64,000 bases of DNA from Chaetoderma sp. LZ-2023a (lineage: Eukaryota > Mollusca > Caudofoveata > Chaetodermatida > Chaetodermatidae): NCBI GenBank assembly GCA_034401795.1, contig CM067360.1, positions 126,070,883-126,134,882 on the forward strand, in the 5' to 3' direction. The notes under the pieces were generated by a model. It was not told where the DNA came from. It saw only the letters and a program-made list of their open reading frames with translations, and searched no databases. Of the stretch, positions 1-13,743 are shown one piece after another; position 1 is the first letter of the stretch, and every line of letters starts with the position of its first letter. The translations under genes and the position numbers were made by a program.

Positions 1-2160
1 ATCAGCAAGACAGGCATTAAGCAGATCATTTCAGTCTCTGTCAGTTTCTCTACCATAGCCAGCAACAATCCAACCCACCGCACTAAAGCAATTTTGTATC
101 TCCCGTTGGTGCGGGAACATTTTTGGAACTTTTGAATATTGTTCACGAATACATCAATAACTAACTCGGAACACGAACTTGTGGTGAGGCCTTTCCTGGC
201 CTAAAATGTGATTCTACAGATGTAGAGGCAGCGATGTTCTTTGGTGGATTACTCGCCGGATCTGCCAGCCATGCCAAAAAGTGGTTATTCAGCCATCCCC
301 ACACTGATGTTGTGCAGGTTTATTTAAACTTTTTGATCGCAGCAAGTAAACGTTGGTCTTAAGAGCTAACTGACGTACCACGCACCGTTAAGCTTAGTTA
401 TGTATCTTCATCTGCATTCAACAACCCCCGCTTATGATCGGGTTGTTGGCAATTTCCATCCATACCATTGGTGTATGGAAACTTTCGTCATAGCAGTAAT
501 AGTATTGTATCTCTTGCTGACTACTCGTTAGACATTCTATATTGTGATTACAGTCCTGAGTTCGATCCGCTCCTGTCATGGACTGCTTGCGGGAATCCTG
601 TTTGCGGAAACCGGCATGCGGGAACTTTCCAGCTTCCAGGGAATGCATCAACTCATGTCAAACCAAGGGTGACGTATCAATTTCAGCAACATGATAGCCC
701 ATGCTTACGAATGGCTACCGATTATTCAAGTAACTATGCTAGACATTTTAATTATCCCGTTAATTAAATCTTTGATAATTATACCGTATATGTCCTGATG
801 ACTAAATGTCACCGTAGCGGTCTGAGAACTGCTAGTTATAATTTTGTATCTGTTTATAGTTAATCTTATTTTCTGTAAGGTGTTTTTGCTAAGCGTACCG
901 TAGTAGGTTCCTCAACCTGTACTATATATGTTATTCTGATCTTTCACATTGTATTGATTGTTCTGGTTAGTTTATATATGGCAGGTGGCCATCAGTTTAT
1001 ATGTTTTGTTTATTTGTAGAAAAAATAGGACTGCAGTGCACGTAGGAAACACTATACAGCAACATTTATATATGCAGCACTTTCTCCCGCCACCAACAAT
1101 TTTTCACTGAGTGAACTGTGCTATAACTCTGTTTAGCCCGGCATGATACCGACTAAAAATCTTTTCTATTTAGCTCGATAGGATAGGTTTAATATGATTA
1201 GAGACAATCTCTTCATTAGGAGATGCGTAGTGTATGCCTCTTTCCCAGTAGTTGCGATAATTTAGCCCCGCACTCCGGCAAGGTTGTGTAAGATTGGCCA
1301 ACATACCTAAAGATATTGTCTCTCTTCATGTTCCACTAAGCCTTATGGCTTCTTAATTGTTTGGATGTCCCTATCCGCACCATGGGCTGATCCGACCCTG
1401 GGAAGCTATTGCGGTTTCCGAGCGGTGATGGCCAGGGTATGGTGTCACACACATTCCCCATGTATATTCGGATACTCAGTAGTTAGTTACCTTTACCAAT
1501 GTAGGAAAACACTGCTAAAACATATCTTAATTATTATTTTCTTTAATCTGCTGAACAATCCTCCCGCACCGCAGTGCATAACTGGGCAACTTTAAACCTA
1601 ATGCCAGATTAAAAAGTTAGTTCCGTAGGCCCTGGTGATCGGCCAGATGTGCATCCCCACCGAATTCCGTAAGAATGTCTGAGCATTATAATCAGATCTG
1701 CTATGCCATCACGGGAAGGACATTTATGGTGGTTCATCAGGCTGTCTCTATGTCTTGTATTTTCGTATGCTCATTATATTTATCTAGCATACTTGACGGC
1801 CTGGTTAGGTAAAAATATTGTATAGACTTATGTTAATTAGGTCACCAAATCAAATCTTGTAAGTCCATAGATCTCAAAATTGCTATGGACAGGCATACTG
1901 GTGACACAAACTCTTGAGATGAGACTGTAGTGTTTAATGTTCACGACAATGGTCGCACGGCTCCACCGGAACGATTGAGTTCAACCGGCCTTAGGAGCTG
2001 GTCTTTGTTACCCAGTATCTTACAGGATCTGTCACCCTGAGACCAGAAGCTAACCAGCGTCATCATTCGTCGTGCACTTGCGGCATGGCGAGTCGGCACC
2101 AGACACCGGAATGGCCCAACACTACACCGCGAGCTACAGCTCCAACGTACCAGTAATTAA
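1..2160. other. unannotated AT-rich sequence
   Basis: I see no supported gene, RNA or repeat here. Short open frames on both strands have no recognisable motif and look random. A short (TA)n run at about 2,167-2,180 precedes the neighbouring transposon. Confidence 0.5.
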
Positions 2161-2189
2161 AATTATTATATATATATATACTGACCCAA

Positions 2190-3400
2190 AAAAGTTTAGC
2201 AACACTGAGAATATTACTGTATAAATGTTATTTAACAAAAACAATAAATTGATTCAAATATATTATTTAATTGATATGTCATTTTCCAATTTGAACAACA
2301 GTGTTACTGTAATGCTAGCATCATGCCTTTAACACGGCATCATTCAACGGAAGGGTCCAATTTAAATAATGACACTGGGCTGTCAATACCGGTTGTGACC
2401 TCCGCGCATTAACCACCACCATACATCACTTTCTCATGCTTCGAATTAAGCACCTGATGTCACGAAGAGGAATCGCATCCCATTCCTGTAGCAGTGCAGC
2501 TTCCAGCTCCCGCACGTTGTGAAGATGTGGATGGTTCTTACGCACCGTACGGCCAAGAATGTCCCACACGTGTTTGATAGGAGACAGGTCCGGTGATGGC
2601 GCTGGCCAGTCCAACACCGGAACTTTGTTAGCCTCAAGGAAATCACTGGTGACCCTAGATGAATGAGGATGGGCGTTGTCTTGCTGGAACATAAAGTCTG
2701 CATGATGCTACACAAAAGAGATGACAACAGTGGCGACAACTTCTTCACAGTAACGTTGAGCCGTTAAATTTCTGCGAATCACAATAAGATCTGTTTTGCC
2801 ATTTTCATGGATTCCAGCCCACACCATGAGACTGCCGCCACCGAATTTGTCATGCTGAGTGATGTTGGCTGCATCATACCATTCTCCTAAACGTCGCCAA
2901 AACAGTTGCCTACCATCCGCCACATCCACACAAAACCTCGACTCATCACTGAACAAAACGTGGTTCCATCGTTGAGCATGCCATCGCTGATGAGTTCTTG
3001 CCCATGCAAACTGATTCTCGGTGTGACGCTCTGTAAGCGGAACAGCAACAAGTGGACGACGGGCATGCAGGTCAGCATCATGGAGTCTGTTTCGCACAGT
3101 TTGTGCATGCACTGTAGTGCCGGTAGGGTTTGTGAAAATTATGGGACAGCCGCGGCGCAGTCTGAAACCTGTGACGTCGTGATGACGTCACTAAGTAGCG
3201 GTCTTCTCGTGGTGTTGTTGCTCTCGGTCTGCCAGATCATGGTCGGTCATTAACATGTCCAGTTTCGTGCTCACGTTGGCGGAGACACGAAATGGTTGAG
3301 GCGTGAACATTAAAATGTCAAGCAACAGTGCGAACGCTCTGTCCAGCAGCGAGTCTTCCCATTGCTTCATGTTCGGTAGGGTAAACTTTTAAGCGTTTTC
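2190..3400 (-). pseudogene. Tc1/mariner-superfamily transposase, decayed
   Basis: Read on the minus strand, the remains of a cut-and-paste DDE transposase run from an N-terminal helix-turn-helix region near 3,300-3,390 (wording EAMGRLAAGQSVRTV) through GRPRATT near 3,210-3,230 to the catalytic core. The first aspartate sits in FSDESRF (codon 2,945-2,947) and the second in QDNAHPH (2,678-2,680). The third acidic position, 34 residues further on in SPDLSPIKHVWD, is a lysine (2,573-2,575), so this copy could not work. Two in-frame TGA codons at 3,318-3,320 and 3,237-3,239 stand where arginine (CGA) is expected, and there are frame changes near 3,120 and 2,700. The spacing identifies a DD34E-type Tc1-like family. 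A motif like a terminal repeat (gtttagcaacact) stands at 2,193-2,205, with a degraded counterpart near 3,384. Element ends are approximate. Confidence 0.85.
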
Positions 3401-3799
3401 TGTTAACGTTCGTTATCTGCTTTTGCAATATGATGAATTTTTGCCTTCGCTACCCGCCAATGTGGGCCAGTGCATGAAAAATGCATTTTCACATGCAGTA
3501 AGCGTGTGGCCGGGAAATGCAAGAAATGATTTGCATTTCTTCATGATCAGCGAGACATTACGTTGACGAAACATGCCTGCAAATTTGGTTATAAATGGAC
3601 GCATAGTTTTAATACAACAAACCAAGCTCAGTATATATATCAGCCTAGATTGTTTAAATTAATAGTCACTTTTCAGTCTTTTATGGCGCCAATTAAATTT
3701 CACTAAGGCGAACCATAAAAGTCCAGATAAGTCTGTTTTGACTGATCACTGCATATTACACTGCTATAGTTTAACCGCAATGCCAAAATGTTCCAGTCG

Positions 3800-4250
3800 A
3801 TATCACCACTGGTCGAATCTATGGATGGAATGCTGGAGTTGGTGCGATGAAGCTGGTGACACATGGTGTGGTGGAGGCGGTTAACATCATGCTGTAGGTT
3901 GCCATGATATTTACTTCGATAGGTGCCGTGATGCTGACTCTGGTGGTGGTGCCTGTTTGTGCTGATACTGTTGGCGTGGTATCGGTGTTGGTAGACGTGC
4001 TGTGAAAACGTGCTAATGCTGCTGTCGTGGTGCTGGTTGGCACTATCGGAGGTGGCTTAGTATTGTGCGTGGTGATGGTTGGCATGATGCTGCTTGTGTT
4101 GGCGGTTGGCATGGTGTGGCTTGTGTTGGTGGTTGACGTGGGGTGGTCCTCGTGTGCTTTGCATTTAGTGCTGTTGCTGAGATGGTTCTGCGGTGTTGTT
4201 GTGCTGCGAGGAATAGGCGGTTTGTGGTGGTACGAGATATGGTGAAGATC
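3800..4250. repeat. GT-rich low-complexity tract
   Basis: Degenerate repetition of ggttggc, gtggtg and gtgttggtg words. Both strands stay open by chance and would give Thr/Pro-rich or Val/Leu-rich peptides. I see no coding signal beyond composition. Confidence 0.6.
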
Positions 4251-5700
4251 TGACTCGGAACCGGAATTAACGCTATCTGGCGCTGTTTACCACCATAAAC
4301 TTTTAGCGTTATGGTAAGCCAGATCTGATAATGTTACTGCACTTTCCCGCAACGACGTCACTGGTGCCGTTAACGGAATGTTCTTCGCAATCTCGGTCTT
4401 GGGCATCGACATGGTGATCGGCGAACAATTGCGGCGGTTCTTAGACCATCCGTATATTGTCCATTGTGGAACCCGGAGCACGATTCTTGTGCAAATGGTC
4501 CCCCAATCCTGCGCCTCTTCTCCTCTGACCAGGTTTATCATGGATATGGCATGTCCTGAACTCGGCACATGTGTGGTGCGGAAACGGTGCATGGAAAACA
4601 TGGTGTGACACTTCAGCCGGTAAGCTCACTGAAGACGGTGATCTCTATCGATGTGATGCTTCAGCTCGGCATTTCACTGAAAGCTACAGCCACATGGCAT
4701 CCCACCGCGTGGAGGGGTCCACGTCCCTGTGTGCACACCTGATTGTGCATGGACCGCTCACCATCGGAGGTGCCCGACATTGCCAAAGTCGCTGGCCAAA
4801 GACATCTACTTCATTCTGTTCGTGACGCCGACTTTTTCAGTTACCAACTCATAACTATTCATAATGAAATAATAATAAATAAGGTTTTGTATTTAAAAGA
4901 CTGAATTTGGTTTATGACACGAGAGTAGCTTATTGCCAATGATCTTCCCTGGTGTCAAGTTTGAAGGGAAGATGCAGTTATGGGCGAGAATCCTGCCTTT
5001 TATACATTTTGGTGACATCACAGGATGGAGGGAGACCACACCGCAGATGTTCACCTGGTAACGCCCTGTGTAATATGACCACCTAATTTATTTAATTAAA
5101 TTTTTGCTTTTAATTCAGTCCTTTTTCCGACGCATAAGAAGAAAAAGCAAGTATATATAGAAAGGCAGGTACGCAAACCTCATCACATTTATCCCAAGAT
5201 CATTGGTTTCCAATCAACTTTACAGCAATGAACTACTTATTCCTAAGTAGTACTTGTTCCTTTACGCTGTGATGCAGTATCCAGGTTAGATGCTTATAGA
5301 CCTGCTTAATTATTCTTTAAGCCAGGTCGCTTGAGGGGTTTGGTGAGCGCGAGATGGCATCATCGAGCACAGGTGGCCCTGTCGCAGCCTCGTCTCGTTT
5401 CCCCATCTCGAGCACGTGGTAGGGTTTGGGGATTGGTGACGCTTTGTCTATAGCTATCTAAGAAGTTTATCGGAATTAGAAGATCACTGTTTTAATATGG
5501 GGTTGCTTGGATAGTTTGCATGTTCTTTCCTTATACAGAGTATATGTATGAGTAACTGATAGGGGTAACGAAAATGGCCCATTATAATATATGAGAACTT
5601 GGTTTTATACTTTCTAACCAGTTACTCAATTGTGGTTCGAGATCTTACTGATCAGGTCATTTACTCGAGCGCCACCAGTCGCCAAATGAGTGGCTGGTGC
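4251..5700. other. unannotated interval
   Basis: No recognisable gene. It lies downstream, in minus-strand sense, of the gypsy integrase relic and might hold that element's 3' end, but I could not find a matching LTR pair. Confidence 0.4.
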
Positions 5701-6000
5701 ATCGGGACCGATCTACTTGGGGATGCAAGTTCTCTCATATCAGAAGCATCACTAGCCTCTGACGACGAGTGCAGTGTGAGAGAAATGGGAAACATGTCAC
5801 GGATATTGATCCAATGGAATCAGCTTTTGATTCGTTCTGTTGTATGTTCGACGTCTAGATTTCCAGCCCTGTCATGCAGTTCTTCTAGAATCATGATTCG
5901 TAAATGCTCAGGGACAAGAAGGGCGAACCCCCTCCTGGATCCATGCATATATATGTCGTGTATGTATGTCTGATTCCTGTTCATGAGCGATCCCAGCCAC
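5700..6000 (-). pseudogene. gypsy integrase N-terminal fragment
   Basis: LEELHDRAGNLDVEHTTERI on the minus strand near 5,830-5,890 corresponds to the HH part of the HHCC zinc-binding domain of Ty3/gypsy integrase. The CC part and catalytic core are not recognisable downstream, so the element is truncated or decayed at this end. Confidence 0.6.
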
Positions 6001-6697
6001 ATTCCAGTCCATGCAACACAGTTCTGGAAAGATCGGGGTTGGCTGCAAACTGTTTGTTATGGTTTCGGCCACTTCAATTTCATCCTCTAGTCCAATTCGG
6101 CTTAGGGCACCAGCATTACCATGCAGTTTGCCATGTTGGTGAACGACCGTGACGTTATAGGCCTGCAGGGATTCCTGCAAACTTGCTATCTAACACTCAT
6201 GGTTTTCAGATTCCTGAGCCATCGTAAGGAGGTGTGGTCTTACGTAAGGTAAATGGGCGCCCATACAGAAAGTGTTTATACTACTTCATAAAGTATGCCG
6301 CCGCCAATAATTCTTGCTTGGTGATCATGTAATGTTTCTCGGCTTTATGGAGGTTGCACGATCCATAACCCAATACCTGCTCTGTTCCATCTTCTGTGAC
6401 TTGGGATAGAATGGTGCCAATGGCAAAAGCAGAGGCGTCCGTGTCCAGGATGAAATCGAGGTTAGGGTTTGGGTGGGCAAGAATTGGTGTGGTTTTCAAT
6501 TGTGCCTTCAGCACCTTGAAGGCCTCTTCACACTCACTCGTCCACTCGAATGGGCTGTTCGTTTCAGTTATTTGGAACACCAGTGCCACAATTTCACTAA
6601 AGTGGCAGATATAACAGGTATAGTATTGACATAGACCGAGGAAGCTCTGGGTGTTTGTTACTGTTGTGGGAGTCTTCCATTTGACTACCGCGCACAT
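6000..6697 (-). pseudogene. gypsy RT connection and RNase H fragment
   Basis: The minus strand reads TNTQSFLGLCQYYTCYI, the post-RT linker, then PFEWTSECEEAFKVLKAQL, LDFILDTDASAFAIGTILSQ (first RNase H aspartates) and EKHYMITKQELLAA (the RNase H glutamate region). A second open piece, 6,180-5,908, holds the end of RNase H (HGKLHGNAGALSRI; expected NxADALSR) and leads toward integrase. Frameshifts near 6,280 and 6,190 break it. Confidence 0.8.
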
Positions 6698-6741
6698 TTT
6701 CTCTCATTGTGTGGCCACTCAATTGCCGGATATGACATGGC

Positions 6742-7257
<516 letters not shown>

Positions 7258-7631
7258 TTGGCTCTGGCCAACGAATCCAGAGCCTGTTCGATAACGCAGT
7301 TCAGGTACCTACTGATGGATGGGGTTCTGCTTCCTTATGGATTAGAAGATGACATGTGGGTTGGTGGACCGGCCGATTATTCTAGGTGTCAATGGAGTGG
7401 TGTACTAGGTGAGTTTCACCTAAGTCTAAATCACCCTATGAGAAACTGTCCCGGTACTTGTACAGCAAACGGTACACATCACAGTTATGTGCTTTAGTTA
7501 AGCCAATTGTGGCATGTAAATATAAATCATGTAAGTGTTCGGGTAGGCTGTCGTCAGATAGCACCATAGGTATGTGTGTGCTGGGGGGTGTTTCCACCGA
7601 GATCACTCCCACCAAATGGCCACAGCGAATG

Positions 7632-8000
7632 TCAGGGGTTATGGTGATAGTGTCTGCTGTGCATTAAATACCCTGAAAGGAACTGAACTTTGTTGGTGGT
7701 GTTTACTAACATATGCGGACTAACACATTGTGAGGCTAGCATGTATTCAGGGTAAGGTTCTAACACGGTTGTGTGAGGGTTAGTGAAGGTGTGGTGCGGT
7801 GGCCCAAGAATTTCCTCTTCGCCCAGCTCAACTGTAGAAGCCAATATTAATGCACAGATGTCATATACAGATATGACTCCGGTCCCAAGGGGATACGGCA
7901 GCCGTATATGTCAAGTTCTTGTTGGCGGCAGTGAATTAAGGCTTCGTTGGCACTGAGAACATCGGCGCCAAGAAGGGCATCATTTTAGATAGAGGCGATG
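7632..8000 (-). pseudogene. gypsy aspartic protease remnant
   Basis: The minus strand near 7,990-7,900 reads DALLGADVLSANEAL, the C-terminal signature of retroviral-type pepsin-like proteases (hydrophobic-LG-x-D-x-L). It lies between the gag zinc knuckle and the RT, where the protease belongs. The active-site D-T/S-G triplet was not found in an open frame, so this is a fragment. Confidence 0.55.
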
Positions 8001-8359
8001 ACAACTCATTGTATGAACTGCATCCCCTCTATCTGGATCAAGATGTTTACTATTCCAGCCATCGGAACGTTAGCCAACCGCCACTGTTCTACAAAGAAAA
8101 GATGGAGTTGTTGGCTCATCATTGGCGGGAACAGCCGTTGCTGAAGAAGGGGTTGGCGTCAGTACTTTTGTCACAGTGCATGTTGCAGGTACAGGTGTGG
8201 GTATAGCCATAATTGTGTGCCTGTGTACGAGGGTGTGTGGCCAGGGTTGTGTCTGAAATTGTTAGTGGGTTTGTTGTTTCCAAGTGTTGTTGGCCGATGG
8301 CCTGTCTTGAGATGGGTCTAGTGGATGGGCACCAAGTTGACTCCTTGTTCGGTGCCCTA

Positions 8360-9330
8360 ACTAGTTTGACGACTTATCTGGCTGTGGCATGGTACGGCCT
8401 GGAGTTGGCTGGTTAGAGGGGCGCCAGTTAGGGAACCGCTTTCTCCAGTGGCCAGGCTGTCCACATTCGAAACAGCCATCGGGGTGTGAAATGGTGCATG
8501 TTGTGTTTCGTGCGGCTACTGTGGTGGATAACATGATAAGCATGTTGGTAAGAGAGGCCATCTGAGATCTTATCTCCTCCAACCTTGCGTTGGTCTTCTC
8601 ATGGTGGTCATTGTTGTTGTTACGGCCAGGGCCATTGTCAGCACTCCCTTGGTTGGATGGGCCCCTGCCTCTGCCTTTGGATGCCTGCTACTGGTTCTGT
8701 CCATGATATGGTGGGTGTTCCTGATGTGTTAAGGTTTTTGGCTGGTGTGGCCGATGGTGATGTAGTGTCTGTGGGGTGTGTTGGTGCCATATACTCCACC
8801 TCATTTACCAGGTGGTTTTGGCGCCGTGCATTCTTCTCTTCTATGTTAAGGTTTGCAAACTGTCGTGTTCCATAAGTAACATCTTTTTTCTTTTACGGCA
8901 GGCTCCACACTCAAGGCATCAATAAAGGTATCCAGTTGGAGGTGCGTAACTCCCTCCATGTTGGTGTTGGGGTTTGCCTGTGTTACAAGGTGCTGTATTC
9001 TGCTGGGGAACTCGGGAAGGGTTTCATTAGGCCACCAACGCAAATTCTTTAGCTGTAGTGGACTCGTCTCTCCCAATGAGGTGTCGGCAAACATTCTGAT
9101 AGTGCTATATTATCACTAGCGCAGTGTGCGTGGGTGAGGTTTCTGACCCAAGGTCGGCCAAGACCTGCAGTGCCTTGCCCGACAACTTGGCAGCAAGAGA
9201 ATCCACCATTTGCTGGTCCGTCCACCGATTTGTTCTACTGATAATTTCAAATTGGCACCGGTAATTCTCCCAGTCACCTTCCCCACTGAATTCGGCGGTG
9301 GGGGGGGGGGGGCAGTGAAGGATGACTCAG
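8360..9330 (-). pseudogene. gypsy gag polyprotein remnant
   Basis: The minus strand encodes the gypsy Gag signature GDWENYRCQFE near 9,240-9,280, followed by DQQMVDSLAAKLSGKALQVL near 9,160-9,220. Further on is a capsid-like stretch (8,850-9,094), then a zinc knuckle CFECGQPGHW near 8,440-8,480. The knuckle follows C-x2-C-x4-H-x4, but its last cysteine is replaced by phenylalanine. Frame changes near 9,300 (beside a G-homopolymer), 9,110 and 8,600 break the protein. Gag would package the element RNA. The zinc knuckle places this piece at the nucleocapsid end. Confidence 0.75.
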
Positions 9331-9339
9331 CCGGCACTG

Positions 9340-12080
9340 TGAGTATGAATGCGGAGGAAGCTGGTGAATATATTTGATGGCATGCTGGTGTGTGAGATCT
9401 ATCTCGCACTTGCTCAGCATCGCAAGCGGTATTGGAGCAGTGTATCAGACCTGTCATATTCATGCGGGTGTCGTGTCTCATAACGTCTCCTAGTTGTTTC
9501 CGCATGTGTGTACATAGGTATAGGTCTGTGGATGAGCATCGTGTCATGTCGCAGCTGATCACATATTCTGTGAGGTGGATCAGTTGCATGCTGAGTTGGG
9601 CAGGCTCGATACGGCGGGGTCCAGAAGATAATCGTAGGCGATAGGTTGTGTGTGTTGGCACCATTGTATGTGTTGGCATGGTTATGCATGTTGGCGCATG
9701 ACTTCGTGTAACCCATTGTTGTATTTTGTCTGCATCCCTAGATTCATAATACAGTGATGGGTATGGGTGATGAGATAAATTGTGGGGGAGACGCGGGCCT
9801 ATGGGTGCTGATTATTACTTGATGTTAGCGTTGTTCCAGTGACTCCAGGTGGGTGCGGAGTGGATGGATATAGATGATGCCCCAGTAGGGGACTTCTGGG
9901 TCGACGTTCGTAGTCTGCTACGGCTGTTGGCCGCTGATCACGAACGTCTGACAAAGTCAGGAATGACATATCGGCCTCTGATGCATCAATGAACACACCA
10001 TCACTGATTGGGGAATACACTTGCTGTTGTGGTGTGGTTGATGCCACACGTGGGATGTGCTGGTCAGCCAGGTAACTGGTTACTGTGTACGCCACTCTAC
10101 CATCCAAGCATTCCCTGTTGTGTTCGGGGTATTACTCGCCAAGGTGGGATGACAGCTGCAATAGTCACGACGGATGATGGGAAAGAGGTTCATCACTTCG
10201 AGCCCCACATCGGGCACCACTTGTAGCTCCGGCACCACGCTGCTCACATAATTCCTCCTCGAACTCTGATGAGTACGTGAAGTACTCGCTGGCCCGATGC
10301 TGCTGGTTAGAGCGAAGAGTGGGTGGGCGACTGGCCCCGCAAAGACTGACCTTGAAGGTCGGTGGAATATTCACATTCCAGTGGGGCCGGACGACCATTA
10401 CCGCCTGTGGTGAACACCACCATATCATCACGACTATTGGTGTAGCCGGTGTGTCTCTGCATGGTGTGTTATTTAATTTCAAGATTTATTACCTCACAGT
10501 GAGTCGAAAGCTGGCTTCTACTTCTAGCTAAAAGGGGTATCATTATTCGCAATATAATGAAGTGATGTGTTGGCACCGTCTGTGTCGTATCCCGTCAAAG
10601 ATACCTAACATATCCTTATTTATATGATAGGTGTCCCTGTGAAGGAGGAGTCCTAGCACAGCTAACTAGTTTAATATAAACTAATGCCTCATGCAGGCCA
10701 GTAAATTGGGTTTGCGAGAGAAAAGTGTCTCATGCGGGCCTCTGTCACAGGAGAATTCCTACCACCCCAAAGTGGACGAGGTGCTAAGGTGTGTTAAATT
10801 ATCCATGTGTAATTATTTATATAGGGATGCACGCTGCATTACATGGTGGCGGAGCAACGGCTTCAACATCATCGTCGTCTCTTAAGCTAGTCGCTGGTTT
10901 AGTCGGTGCCGCATTATTTTGGCAGTCCTTCTTGAGGAGCTAGGCTAACCTTTAGTTATTGAGTCCAAACACATATGGTGTATGCCTCAAACGGCTTAGG
11001 TCTACTTAACTTTAATAACTGGTTGCCTTCCTGGCGGATGAGCCTGGGTAACCACTTCGGCATGTACCCATTGGACCACTCCCTCCGGCCAAACTAACCC
11101 TGGGCGATGAGTCCGAGGCGATGGCCAACTTCTAACCATGTGTCAGCACAACTACGAATAACAAGACAAGGACAGGATAACACAAAAGCATTAGAAATCA
11201 GCATATCTATTTACGCTGGAGGCTGAAGTAGAGGGTGGCAGACTGTGGTGACCTTCCAAGAAGGCGTGGAGAGCTGATTGGCATCTCCCAGTTACTGTAG
11301 TATTAGTCTGTGAACCACGTTTTCAGCCGGCATGTCGAGAGCGAACCATAGGCGATTTGCTCGCTGGAGGCTAATGTTTACCTGCGTTAGTGTTATGTAA
11401 TTGCCCTGAGGATCACTGCTAGGACTATAATCAATGTTAAAGACTAGCTAAGGGTACCGGTGAGGGCACAGGGAAAGTGTGTGAAGCATCGCCATTTTGT
11501 TTCTCACCATCGAGAACCTCTGCGATTTCTCCAGTTGGCGCTAACCAAACCGTTGGGAGGGGATTACCAGACAATTAGTTAGCCAGACGGTCAGAGAGTC
11601 GTAGAAGAGACAGCTGCTCTGGAAGTAATTTAAGAGGGCTTAAAGGTGGCCGCCAATTATGGGAAGGCCGGTCTGTGTATGTAACTTGACAGCAGTGCCG
11701 GGAAAGAGGCTTTACAACAAACATATCCCCTTTGTTCGAGCAGTCGTCCCTATCTACTCTATCCTGACAAAATATCTGAGCTTAATACTAATTAGGATTA
11801 GTCGATGAATCTCGAGCCTATGCGGCGCAAGAGACTACTCTAGTGAAAAAGTGTTGCCATATTTAGACAAGTAATTGTTGCAGTTAATGAAGCTGTATAG
11901 TATAAGTTTTAAGCGTCTGCACGGTTTAAGAAAATATAAAACTATTTAACCTAACAAAAAGTAACAATGTTTAAGAACGGCACCGTATTACAGTTTTATG
12001 CAATACAATAAGGTCAAGCTGACCTACTGCACTTACTTATAATCAGCACTACAGGAAATAAGATAGCTGTATTACCAAAA
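9340..12080. other. unannotated interval
   Basis: No supported gene. The part next to 9,340 could hold the N-terminal gag or leader of the gypsy relic (a minus-strand frame is open at 9,799-10,107), but I recognise no motif. The rest has short random frames only. Confidence 0.4.
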
Positions 12081-12084
12081 AAAA

Positions 12085-12300
12085 TTGGCGCCTATTAGTC
12101 ATCAGCGCAATATTCGTTTGTACAGCACAAAATTCTTGTTGGTACCTGTTAGTCATCAGCGCATGTTGGCATCTGTTGGCGAAGTTGGTTGTTGGCGCTG
12201 TTAGTCATCAGTGCATGTTGGTGTATGTTGGTGAGGTTCTCTGGAATCAGTGCAGTATTCGAAGTTGTTGGCGCTTCATAGTCATTGGCACCTAACTAAT
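12085..12300. repeat. degenerate ~55-bp tandem repeat
   Basis: The phrase gttagtcatcagcgca recurs at about 12,093, 12,150, 12,201 and, weakly, 12,281, with ttggcgc words before each. This is a short decayed tandem array. Confidence 0.55.
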
Positions 12301-13526
12301 AACACAAGCAGATGAACAATCTAATTTACAGCGTAGTTGGAACACACAAAACTTGGTGCTGAAGTGAGAATACTTCTATTGTGCGAAGAGGCTAAGTTAT
12401 AGATCTATGGCACAAGATGATCCACGCTGCTTAGCTCATTAGCGGCGGTGAAGGCAATGTTCACAGTCGGAATGAAAGTTAAAACATGGTAATGCACTAG
12501 ATACGTGCTGATTCTAGTTTCCACTGTGTGGTATGGCAGGTTTGGCGAGACTTCAGTACAGGCCAATCGTTTCACATGATGATTTGGGTTGTTACGGCCG
12601 AAACGGTGACGCAACTCATAGACGGTCCCTACAGATGGTAGATGGGAAACCATATTTTTGAATTAGTTTATTTGCCCCTGCTGGCACTAGGCTTGTAAAA
12701 ATTAAGTCAGCGTTCACGGTATTGGCGGGTCTCAAAAACGAGTACAGGAACTAATATAAGCTGTGTTGGTGTAGATTGCTAGAACAACGAGTTCTACGCA
12801 GTAGGCATGGATAATGTTCCTCGGTCCAGACAACCCCCATCCTACTGAAGAATACTGCCTGAGCGAGCCCTTTCATACTTTATGGAGAACAATCAACAGT
12901 CACCATAGCAGAGCTCAACCAATCATCGTGCACGCCGTGGAAGGGATAGCATGAGACGAACACGTGTTTATGATGTCACGCCACCTCCACCCCACCAGCA
13001 AATGCGCGATGGCAATCTAAATAACTTTGAAAAAGGAATAAGGCCGGTGGAAACACAATAGCAATACTGTGTGAAAGATGTGAATGTATGTACGAACAAT
13101 AGCTAGAGGTATGAAAAAGTATCAGGATTTAAAACAAATGAGAGATAGATAAGTGGGTGTGGAAAGACATCTGCAAATAAAAGAAAACATGAATTAGCTA
13201 AGTGAACAAATAAATAAGTAAAATAAACTACAAATGTTAGGTACATGTATTTAGAAAAGATGACATTGCTCGGAAGTAAAGTTAGCTCTTTCCGGAGCAT
13301 GTACTAGATTGTTGTACAAAAGTGTATATAATATAGTAAATAATTGATTTTATTTAAAATTAAACTGGAAATAGGCAGTTTCTATATGCTATAGGCCCCT
13401 ATGCACATATGACATTATCAGTCTAGTGTAGATTTAACTCATGAAGAATACTAGGATCGGCTGACAGGCTTTAGGCCCAATGCAAACAGCCGAATCTGAT
13501 CTATATCATACCATAAACCACCAAGA
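12301..13526. other. unannotated interval
   Basis: Nothing I can support. A minus-strand frame at 12,405-12,653 is open and could be a retroelement remnant, but it shows no diagnostic motif. Confidence 0.35.
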
Positions 13527-13647
13527 TTCAAGATTCAAGATTATTTATTCAATAATTCCAAATAAACAATATTCATGAGTCATAACAGGTTGTCCGCCGA
13601 AGGCATTGCCCATTGTTATGCGAACATCTTACACACAAATATACAGG

Positions 13648-13743
<96 letters not shown>

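Noticed and set aside
12405..12653. Minus-strand 82-codon frame as an integrase C-terminus
   Set aside because: Vague resemblance only; no zinc, catalytic or chromodomain motif.
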